The position numbers and the translations under genes are program-made. Below the pieces are notes generated by a model that was not told the DNA's origin, searched no databases, and saw only the letters and a program-made list of their open reading frames with translations. Positions 1 to 5,400 of a stretch of DNA of 13,289 nucleotides are shown here, in pieces. Position 1 is the stretch's first letter. The number at the start of each line of letters is the position of its first letter. The DNA comes from CAYJNO01 sp044432885 (GTDB taxonomy: Bacteria; Bacillota_I; Bacilli_A; Erysipelotrichales; Erysipelotrichaceae), in assembly GCA_044432885.1 (NCBI GenBank), contig JAWXUG010000030.1, forward strand, positions 1 through 13,289, given 5' to 3'.

Positions 1-104
1 ATATGAAGGTCATGTGCTATTTGAACAGCAGACTTAGAACCATATAGATACTCTTCACATGCTTTTACTTTTTGTTCAACTGTATATTTGTTTTTTCTGG
101 ACAT
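1..104 (-). CDS. IS3-family transposase OrfA, N-terminal fragment cut by the window edge
   Basis: The minus strand reads MSRKNKYTVEQKVKACEEYL and continues through GSKSAVQIAHDLH before the edge. This is the start of a helix-turn-helix DNA-binding domain of the kind in IS3/IS150-group OrfA proteins, which recognise the element's ends; the catalytic DDE domain is normally in OrfB, made by programmed frameshifting. The start codon at 102-104 is preceded by GGAGG at 117-121, a rather long 12-base spacing. Only about 34 residues are visible, so whether the transposase is intact is unknown. The family call rests on this N-terminus plus the adjacent IS-like tip. Confidence 0.75.
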   Translation of the reverse strand, partial: MSRKNKYTVEQKVKACEEYLYGSKSAVQIAHDLH

Positions 105-105
105 A

Positions 106-174
106 ATACAATCCCACCTCCGTAGATCCATGAAATTTTATTTATTTCATTTGTCTACTTTAGTGGGATTGTAT
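106..174 (-). repeat. Inverted repeat at the IS tip covering the orfA ribosome binding site
   Basis: Positions 106-117 and 163-174 are a perfect 12-base inverted repeat. Inside it, 122-126 pairs with 154-158 and 130-136 pairs with 144-150, giving a nested long hairpin. In a minus-strand transcript the 3' arm runs almost into the orfA start codon. GGAGG at 117-121 lies at the junction of the outer stem and an internal loop. The 5' arm includes a TACAAT hexamer (168-173) that could act as a -10 element. Stability was judged only by eye. Confidence 0.7.
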
Positions 175-202
175 CATCATGGCTAATCTTTTTTATTTTC
201 AT

Positions 203-237
203 TTTAGTAGATATTTCAATAGTAAATAGATTATAAT
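203..237 (+). promoter_or_regulatory. Probable promoter of the DtxR-family gene with possible operator repeats
   Basis: A perfect TATAAT lies at 232-237, about 27 bases before the start codon at 265. No good -35 hexamer is present at 17 bases. Upstream, TTTAGTA (203-209) and TAGTAAA (220-226) form an imperfect inverted repeat. Autoregulation by the downstream regulator is possible, but I recognise no known DtxR or MntR box. Confidence 0.4.
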
Positions 238-264
238 AATACATATAATAACAGGAGGAAAATC

Positions 265-633
265 ATGAAAGAATCTGGAGAAATGTATTTGGAAACCATT
301 CATGTTTTATCAAAAACAAACCCCCATGTACGTTCCATTGATGTGAGTGAACACATGCAATTTTCAAAACCTAGTGTAAGTCGTGCCATTTCAATTTTAA
401 AAAATGACGGTTTTGTTCACATGGATAAAGATGGTTACTTAACTCTTACTGAATCAGGATTATCAATTGCTGAAAAAATATATCAAAGACATTTAATATT
501 AACTGAATTCTTAGGTTTAATTGGACTTGATAGCGATACAGCTGCCAATGATGCATGTAGAATGGAACATGCGATAAGTGATCAAACATATGCCGCAATT
601 TCTAATCATGTTACACACTTAAAAAATCAATAA
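265..633 (+). CDS. DtxR/MntR-family metal-dependent transcriptional regulator, short form
   Basis: A 122-residue winged-helix regulator of the DtxR/MntR family, which represses iron or manganese uptake genes when metal is bound. The N-terminal winged helix covers about residues 5-63 and the dimerisation/metal-binding helices about 66-120. Visible ligand positions are Met7, His76, Cys98, Glu101 and His102. The ACRMEH segment resembles the ACRWEH of diphtheria DtxR, so the primary site is of Met/Cys/Glu/His type rather than the Asp/Glu type of MntR. The ancillary-site positions equivalent to DtxR Glu83 and His98 appear to be Thr80 and Ala94. No C-terminal SH3/FeoA-like domain follows. AGGAGG at 253-258 supports the start. 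Fe versus Mn specificity is inference. It stands alone between the IS tip and a terminator, so its targets are not visible here. Confidence 0.88.
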   Translation: MKESGEMYLETIHVLSKTNPHVRSIDVSEHMQFSKPSVSRAISILKNDGFVHMDKDGYLTLTESGLSIAEKIYQRHLILTEFLGLIGLDSDTAANDACRMEHAISDQTYAAISNHVTHLKNQ

Positions 634-639
634 TAGGAA

Positions 640-673
640 AAATGGTATTAGCTTAAATTAGCTAATACCATTT
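640..673. terminator. Bidirectional terminator between the DtxR-family gene and pheT
   Basis: A perfect 14-base-pair stem (640-653 with 660-673) has a 6-base loop. A T-rich tract follows on the plus strand (TTTGTTTTAT), and ATTTTTCC follows on the minus strand. It lies seven bases after the regulator stop codon and a few bases beyond the pheT stop codon, so it serves both converging genes. Confidence 0.85.
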
Positions 674-676
674 GTT

Positions 677-3064
677 TTATCCTCTTAAATTTGCTTTACA
701 CTTATTTTCAAGATTTTGTAGTACACGTCCATGATGTTCATTTATTTCTTCTTCATTTAAAGTATGATCATTCGCTTGATAAATAATCGATAAAGCGACA
801 GATTTATACCCTTTTTCAACATGTTCTCCTGTATAAATATCAAATATTTCTACATTTCGCACAAGTTTTGTGCTTGACGTAATGGTCTTTAATAATAAAC
901 CAGCTTCCATATCTTCACTCACCACAAGGGCAATGTCACGTTTTACAGATGGATAACGATCAATCGCTTGGAATTTAACCTTAGTTGGATTTCCATTAAT
1001 TAGGGAATCTAAGATAATTTCCGCATATAAAGTTTGATCACATCCGTAGGTTTTCACTAATCCTGGATGGACTTCTCCAAAAATGCCAACTACTTGATTT
1101 CCTACAAGTAAACTTGCGCTACGATATGGATGGAAATTCACGGTATCCTGATCATTGGGTTTAATTTGAATACGTCCACCTTGATAACCTAATTTTTCAA
1201 GCCAAGTTAAGATGATTCCTTTTAATACGTAGAAATCACTTTCTATATTTAATTGATGTAGTCTTGATTCTTGTAAGCTACCACTTAATAAGATCGCCAA
1301 ACGCTCTTGTACCAGACCTTTTTCATAGACATTCGATAACTCAAACAGGTTTACATCTTTTAGTTTACGTGCATGATTATAGCTATAGCATTCCATCATT
1401 GAATGCATCAAGCTATTACGAATGTATTTTCTTTCTTCACTCATTGGGCTCGCTAACGCAACATGTTCGCCAAATGGCATACATCCTTCTTCGACAAAAC
1501 GCTCGTTTACCAAAGTATAAGTAACAACCTCACTTAACCCAAAACCATTTAAAATATTCCGGGTTGTACGTCTTAGATTTTGAGCCACTGACAATCTTCC
1601 TGCTGTAGCCTTCATCGTTGGCAAGGTTTCTTTTAATGATTTAAATCCAATTAAACGAATAATTTCTTCATCGATATCTTCACGAATTAAAATATCTGTG
1701 CGATAGCTTGGAATCGTACAAGTGATTTCATCACCATCAACAACTGGTTTAAAGTCTAAGTAAGTTAAAACATCGACTACTTCATCCATCGTAAAAGATG
1801 TACCAAGTAATTGATTGCAATGACTTAGTGTTTCTTTAACCACCACAGGGTTTTGATTCGTTTGACCGAAAGTAATTGTTTCTTCTAATTCTGTAGCCTC
1901 TGCTAATTCAATTAAAAGTTGAACTGCTCTATCCATTGCCTTATGTTGAGCTAATGGTTCTAAGCCTTTTATAAAACGGGAAGATGCTTCTGTCATTAAA
2001 CCAACACGTTTTGCTGTATTTCGAATCGCTACATGATTGAAGTGAGCAGACTCAATGATAATGCCTGTTGTGCTTTCATCAATCTTACTGTCTTCTCCAC
2101 CCATGATTCCTGCAAGTCCGGTTGCAATCCCATTTGAAGTAATGACTAAATCATTTTCTAATACTTGATATTCAATATTATCTAAAGCAGTAAGCTTCAT
2201 ATTTAACTGATCAACCACTGTGATTTCTTTAGCAGGCATTTTATTTAAATCATAAAAGTGTAATGGTTGTCCTGTTTCTAACATAACATAGTTTGAAATG
2301 TCGACTACATTATTGATTGATTTAATCCCAGCTGCATGTAGATAATTTTTCATCCATTCAGGAGACTCTTTAATCACTAATTTATTAATTACTTTCCCTA
2401 GGAAATGTTGACAATTTTTTGATGTAGAATGAATGATTAAATCACTTTTTTCTCCTACATTTGATGCGCCTTCACATACAGGTAGTTTTACCTCTCTTCT
2501 TAATACAGCCCCTACCTCTTTAGCTACACTCCACATTGCCATACAATCTGCACGGTTTGGCGTTTGGGAAGCATCCAACACAACATCATCATACCCCAAA
2601 TAAGCCAATACATCTGCACATCCAACAGGCGCATCTGATGGTAATATTTCAATTCCTGCTACTTGTTCATGCGTTAAATATTTTTCATTAACTCCTAATT
2701 CTTTTAAACTACACAGCATGCCATTAGAATCAAGGCCTCGTACTTTGGCTGCTTTGATGGTAATTTCTGGTAATACTGCCCCCACTTTCGCAACAATTAC
2801 TTTAATGCCTGCTTTACAGTTTGGAGCTCCACAAATAATTTGTACAGGACCTTGCCCATATTCTACCGTTGTTACATTCAAATGATCTGAATCAGGATGA
2901 GGTCCACAAGTTAAAACTTCTCCAATCACAAGATTTGTTGCTGAAGCCATTGGGCTTAATTCTTCTATTTCAAGTCCTGAATTTGTAAGGCCATCTGCCA
3001 GTTGAGATGGGCTTACACCTTCTAAGGATACATATTCTTTTAACCAATTATAACTAACTTTCAT
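677..3064 (-). CDS. pheT: Phenylalanine--tRNA ligase beta subunit
   Basis: The beta subunit of the alpha2beta2 cytoplasmic enzyme that charges tRNA-Phe; it binds tRNA and edits mischarged Tyr-tRNA-Phe. At 795 residues it has the usual bacterial length. Domains are in normal order: an EMAP-type tRNA-binding domain near residues 40-150 (with HPDSDHLNV and ICGAPNC), the B3/B4 editing region with NNVVDISNYVMLETGQPLH, a B5 region with IPSYRTDI, a catalytic-like core, and a C-terminal anticodon-binding FDX-ACB domain starting near RYPSVKRDIAL. It lies 12 bases downstream of pheS with a GGGAG ribosome binding site, so both are made from one T-box-controlled transcript ending at the terminator at 640-673. 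I see no truncation or frameshift. Confidence 0.98.
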   Translation of the reverse strand: MKVSYNWLKEYVSLEGVSPSQLADGLTNSGLEIEELSPMASATNLVIGEVLTCGPHPDSDHLNVTTVEYGQGPVQIICGAPNCKAGIKVIVAKVGAVLPEITIKAAKVRGLDSNGMLCSLKELGVNEKYLTHEQVAGIEILPSDAPVGCADVLAYLGYDDVVLDASQTPNRADCMAMWSVAKEVGAVLRREVKLPVCEGASNVGEKSDLIIHSTSKNCQHFLGKVINKLVIKESPEWMKNYLHAAGIKSINNVVDISNYVMLETGQPLHFYDLNKMPAKEITVVDQLNMKLTALDNIEYQVLENDLVITSNGIATGLAGIMGGEDSKIDESTTGIIIESAHFNHVAIRNTAKRVGLMTEASSRFIKGLEPLAQHKAMDRAVQLLIELAEATELEETITFGQTNQNPVVVKETLSHCNQLLGTSFTMDEVVDVLTYLDFKPVVDGDEITCTIPSYRTDILIREDIDEEIIRLIGFKSLKETLPTMKATAGRLSVAQNLRRTTRNILNGFGLSEVVTYTLVNERFVEEGCMPFGEHVALASPMSEERKYIRNSLMHSMMECYSYNHARKLKDVNLFELSNVYEKGLVQERLAILLSGSLQESRLHQLNIESDFYVLKGIILTWLEKLGYQGGRIQIKPNDQDTVNFHPYRSASLLVGNQVVGIFGEVHPGLVKTYGCDQTLYAEIILDSLINGNPTKVKFQAIDRYPSVKRDIALVVSEDMEAGLLLKTITSSTKLVRNVEIFDIYTGEHVEKGYKSVALSIIYQANDHTLNEEEINEHHGRVLQNLENKCKANLRG

Positions 3065-3076
3065 TTTCTTTCTCCC

Positions 3077-4111
3077 TTAATCAAAACGTTTGAACATACT
3101 TAAGAAACGTGTGTCATTAATATAAAAATTACGGATATCATCTACACCATATTTCAACATTGCAACACGTTCAAGTCCAATTCCAAATGCAAATCCACTA
3201 CATTTATTACTATCGAATCCAGCCATTTCAAGAACATTAGGATGAACCATCCCAGCTCCTAAAATTTCAATCCAACCAGTTCCCTTACATACAGAACATC
3301 CTTTACCACCACAAATATGACAAGTAACATCTACTTCAACAGAAGGTTCTGTAAATTGGAAATAAGAAGGTCTAAAACGAATTTCTCTACCTTCTCCAAA
3401 CATCCTGTCAGCCATGAATTTTAAAGTTCCTTTAAGATCAGCTAAGGTGATATCTTCTGCTACTACTAGCCCTTCTGCTTGCATAAATTGATGTGAGTGA
3501 GTTGCATCATCATCATCTCTTCGATACACCTTTCCAGGACAAATAACCTTAACAGGTAATGTACCATTCGCTTTTTCAAGTTCACGTGTTTGAATTGCAG
3601 TTGTATGAGTTCTTAATAATTCTTGAGCATTGATATAAAAGGTATCTTGCATATCACGAGCTGGATGATCTTGAGGAATATTTGCACGTTCAAAATTGTA
3701 CAAATCAAATTCAATTTCAGGCCCCTCTGATACGCTATATCCCATACCAATGAATAAGTCTTCAATTTCTTGAGAAATCATTGTTAATGGATGCAAAGTT
3801 CCAACATTTAAATTTAATGATGGTAGCGTAATATCAATTTTTTCACGCTCTAATTTCTCTAATAATGCGCTCTCTTGTAACCCTTCTTGTTTCTTATCCA
3901 TTGCACTAGCAATGGCTTGTTTACATAAGTTTACTTCTTGTCCAAAAATTGGGCGTTCTTCCTTACTTAAGTTTCTCATTTGTTCCATTAAGCCTTGTAC
4001 ATACCCTTTTTTACCTAGGTAATTCACTTTCAACTGATTTAATGTCTCTAAATCATTAGCTTGCTCAATGGCTTGTAATGCTTCCTGTTGTAACGTTTTG
4101 ATGTTTTCCAT
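3077..4111 (-). CDS. pheS: Phenylalanine--tRNA ligase alpha subunit
   Basis: The catalytic alpha subunit of phenylalanyl-tRNA synthetase, a class II enzyme that activates phenylalanine with ATP and transfers it to tRNA-Phe. Its 344 residues are the normal length. Residues 1-85 form the N-terminal coiled-coil arm that contacts tRNA. The class II core includes DHPARDMQDTFYI near 138-150, motif 2 around VYRRDDDDATHSHQF (185-199), and motif 3 in GFAFGIGLERVAM (306-318). A Cys cluster (C254, C257, C262, C265) sits in the CxxCGGxGCxxC insertion that I recall from Firmicute PheS; it may bind zinc. The start codon at 4109-4111 follows a GGGAG ribosome binding site released downstream of the T-box terminator. 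It is the first gene of pheST. Confidence 0.98.
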   Translation of the reverse strand: MENIKTLQQEALQAIEQANDLETLNQLKVNYLGKKGYVQGLMEQMRNLSKEERPIFGQEVNLCKQAIASAMDKKQEGLQESALLEKLEREKIDITLPSLNLNVGTLHPLTMISQEIEDLFIGMGYSVSEGPEIEFDLYNFERANIPQDHPARDMQDTFYINAQELLRTHTTAIQTRELEKANGTLPVKVICPGKVYRRDDDDATHSHQFMQAEGLVVAEDITLADLKGTLKFMADRMFGEGREIRFRPSYFQFTEPSVEVDVTCHICGGKGCSVCKGTGWIEILGAGMVHPNVLEMAGFDSNKCSGFAFGIGLERVAMLKYGVDDIRNFYINDTRFLSMFKRFD

Positions 4112-4130
4112 GTTTATACTCCCTTATAAA

Positions 4131-4340
4131 TAAAAAAAGTCATCCCTTTAGGAACGACTAGCGCGGTACCATCCTACTTCATGTTTAATGCTCTTTTCAC
4201 GATAACGGTGTGTCTAGCCGGAAATGATTAGTTTCGCTTTAAAGGTGAATTCCTAGGGTTATTAATAAGAATGTTTCAGCAAGTCATTCTCTCTCTACAT
4301 TAATAATGAGCTAGTACTAGTCCTTCAATCAACGCTTTAC
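4131..4340 (-). promoter_or_regulatory. T-box riboswitch (tRNA-Phe) in the pheST leader
   Basis: The minus-strand leader has the landmarks of a T-box, which binds uncharged tRNA and lets transcription continue when the amino acid is scarce. The T-box sequence AGGATGGTACCGCG is at 4162-4175. The overlapping terminator is at 4132-4159. An AGTA-box-like segment occurs near the 5' end, and a GCTGAAA apical segment is in stem I. The likely specifier codon is UUC (complement of 4247-4249), inside GGAATTCACC; UUC is a phenylalanine codon, matching the downstream genes. The leader is about 230 bases from the predicted promoter to pheS. Confidence 0.95.
4132..4159 (-). terminator. T-box-controlled terminator before pheS
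   Basis: On the minus strand AGTCGTTCC (4151-4159) pairs with GGGATGACT (4138-4146), including G-U pairs, across a 4-base loop and is followed by seven T residues. In the antiterminated state the 5' arm and the T-box sequence would pair differently, allowing read-through into pheST. Confidence 0.9.
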
Positions 4341-4346
4341 TGTCTT

Positions 4347-4375
4347 ATTATATAGGGAGTCGTATGAATATTCAA
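4347..4375 (-). promoter_or_regulatory. Promoter of the pheST operon
   Basis: On the minus strand TTGAAT (4370-4375) is 17 bases upstream of a perfect TATAAT (4347-4352). Transcription would start near 4340, just before the T-box stem I. It is back-to-back with the promoter of the acetyltransferase gene. Confidence 0.85.
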
Positions 4376-4392
4376 GTCTATCAGGCTTTTTC

Positions 4393-4421
4393 TTGTCAAA
4401 TAGTACAAATCATTATAAACT
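4393..4421 (+). promoter_or_regulatory. Probable promoter of the acetyltransferase-acylphosphatase unit
   Basis: TTGTCA at 4393-4398 is followed at 17 bases by TAAACT (4416-4421), or at 15 bases by the better hexamer TATAAA (4414-4419). Either places the transcription start shortly before AAGGAG at 4430-4434. The exact -10 is uncertain. Confidence 0.5.
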
Positions 4422-4441
4422 TATTTTACAAGGAGAAACTT

Positions 4442-4948
4442 ATGCAATTAATACCTTTATGGGATACTAACATCAAAAAAAGTTATCACTTACATAATCA
4501 ATTTAAAAAAGATGAAAATGGGTTTATGAACCCTGCTTATCAATTAGATGAGGAAAGCTTTAAAGATTATGTACAATTAAGAAAAAATTATAGTATGTCA
4601 ATTGGACTACCTGATGGATTTGTAGCAGATACTGTTTTCATTTTAGAAGATCAAGGAAATTATGTTGGGATTTTCAACTTACGTCACTATCTCAATGATG
4701 CCCTTAAAAATGGAGGAGGGCATATCGGTTATGGTATTGCCCCTGAATATCGAGGTCGACATTATGCTACTAAAGGTTTAGCTTTACTAATCCAAAAAGG
4801 GAAAGATATCATTGAAGAAGATGAATTTTACCTATCTGTATTCAAAAATAATACAGCTTCTTTAAATGTGCAATTTAATAATCACGCAATTATCGATCAT
4901 GAAGATGATAGCCATTATTATACAAGAATCAAATTCACAAGAAAGTAG
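4442..4948 (+). CDS. GNAT-family N-acetyltransferase
   Basis: A 168-residue protein of the GNAT fold, which transfers an acetyl group from acetyl-CoA to an amine; the acceptor is unknown. The acetyl-CoA-binding segment is HIGYGIAPEYRGRHYATKG at about 94-112, preceded by a beta hairpin with VGIFNLRHYL. It resembles the COG3981 group of predicted acetyltransferases. In the pyrophosphate-binding loop (usually R-G-K-G-Y-A) the fourth position is His107 instead of Gly. I chose the start at 4442 because AAGGAG sits eight bases upstream; an in-frame ATG at 4364 would add 26 residues but has no such site and overlaps the promoter region. The acylphosphatase gene follows six bases after the stop codon, so the two are probably co-transcribed and translationally linked. 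Confidence 0.85.
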   Translation: MQLIPLWDTNIKKSYHLHNQFKKDENGFMNPAYQLDEESFKDYVQLRKNYSMSIGLPDGFVADTVFILEDQGNYVGIFNLRHYLNDALKNGGGHIGYGIAPEYRGRHYATKGLALLIQKGKDIIEEDEFYLSVFKNNTASLNVQFNNHAIIDHEDDSHYYTRIKFTRK

Positions 4949-4954
4949 GAACAA

Positions 4955-5224
4955 ATGCAACGTTATCAAATTATTTTTCAAGGACAAGTTCAACATGTAG
5001 GATTTCGTAATTTTTGTCATCTTCAAGCCTTACATCATCTTCTAACAGGTTATGTCATTAATCTTGACAATGGGATGGTTTGCTTACAAATACAGGGTGA
5101 GAAAAAAAACATTCAAGATTGTTTAAAGAAAATTCTTGCTGGAAATCAGTTTATCAAAGTCACTGATTACTCAATGAAAGCCATAAGTGTCATTGCTGAT
5201 GAAACAAAATTTATCGTAAAATAA
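4955..5224 (+). CDS. acyP: Acylphosphatase
   Basis: A small cytosolic enzyme that hydrolyses carboxyl-phosphate bonds such as acetyl phosphate or 1,3-bisphosphoglycerate. Its 89 residues match the family. The signature GQVQHVGFR (10-18) carries the phosphate-binding Arg18, and the second motif GYVINLDNGMV (32-42) carries the catalytic Asn36. The 18-residue spacing equals the Arg23/Asn41 spacing of the muscle enzyme. The gene starts six bases after the acetyltransferase stop codon and has only a weak AGGA site, suggesting translational coupling. A physiological link between the two is unproven. Confidence 0.93.
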   Translation: MQRYQIIFQGQVQHVGFRNFCHLQALHHLLTGYVINLDNGMVCLQIQGEKKNIQDCLKKILAGNQFIKVTDYSMKAISVIADETKFIVK

Positions 5225-5247
5225 GGGAGCGTAATTGTTCCTTTTTT
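5225..5247 (+). terminator. Weak candidate terminator after acyP
   Basis: A short imperfect stem (GGGA..C with G..TTCC, 5225-5241) is followed by six T residues (5242-5247), directly after the acyP stop codon. The stem is only about five pairs with a bulge, so some read-through toward adhE is possible. Confidence 0.45.
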
Positions 5248-5302
5248 AATGAATTTCAGATAACATTTATGAAAAAACAAAGAAAATAAAAAAGTTTTTC
5301 AA

Positions 5303-5316
5303 TGTAACCGTTTACT
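5303..5316 (+). promoter_or_regulatory. cre-like site (CcpA operator) upstream of adhE
   Basis: TGTAACCGTTTACT matches the Firmicute catabolite-responsive consensus TGWAARCGYTWNCW at 13 of 14 positions, differing only at position 6. It lies just upstream of the predicted adhE promoter, where CcpA binding could tie expression to sugar supply. Whether it activates or represses cannot be read from the sequence. Confidence 0.6.
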
Positions 5317-5329
5317 TGCAAAAAGGCTA

Positions 5330-5358
5330 TTGCATTCACAAAATAGAGGTGTTATTAT
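5330..5358 (+). promoter_or_regulatory. Candidate adhE promoter
   Basis: TTGCAT (5330-5335) and TATTAT (5353-5358) are separated by 17 bases. Transcription would start near 5365, immediately before the inverted repeat at 5367-5386. An alternative pair, TTGCAA (5316-5321) with CAAAAT (5339-5344), is weaker. Confidence 0.5.
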
Positions 5359-5366
5359 CTACATGC

Positions 5367-5386
5367 GTGAAAGATATAACTTTCAC
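5367..5386 (+). repeat. Inverted repeat just upstream of the adhE ribosome binding site
   Basis: GTGAAAG and CTTTCAC form a perfect 7-base inverted repeat around ATATAA. It ends four bases before GGAGG. It could be a protein operator or, if transcription starts near 5365, a hairpin at the very 5' end of the mRNA. The half-sites resemble Rex half-sites but are spaced six bases too far apart. Confidence 0.6.
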
Positions 5387-5400
5387 AAATGGAGGAAAAA

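Larger units (their letters stand above)
1..176 (-). mobile_element. IS3-family insertion sequence, one end only
   Basis: The window starts inside an insertion sequence whose outer tip lies near position 176. Read on the minus strand the tip begins TGATACAATCCCACTAAAG, followed by TAGACA; TG tips and a CCCACTAAA..TAGACA segment are typical of IS3-family ends as I remember them. Just inside is the start of an OrfA-like transposase, at the usual distance for this family. The exact tip could be 176 or 179. The other end lies outside the window, so target duplication and OrfAB frameshifting cannot be judged. The element ends about 90 bases before the metalloregulator start codon. Confidence 0.7.

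Noticed and set aside
265..633. Annotation as mntR
   Set aside because: The length fits, but the visible ligands (Met7, Cys98) are of the DtxR type, so a specific MntR name would be overclaiming.
1264..1524. Plus-strand open frame inside pheT
   Set aside because: It is antisense to a conserved part of pheT and its translation resembles no protein family.
4364..4441. Longer N-terminus for the acetyltransferase
   Set aside because: No ribosome binding site, no family similarity in the extra 26 residues, and it overlaps the probable promoter; AAGGAG supports 4442.
5367..5386. Rex operator upstream of adhE
   Set aside because: Half-sites resemble TTGTGA/TCACAA, but GTGA and TCAC are 12 bases apart, while the Rex consensus has about six; only the right half has the full flanking bases.
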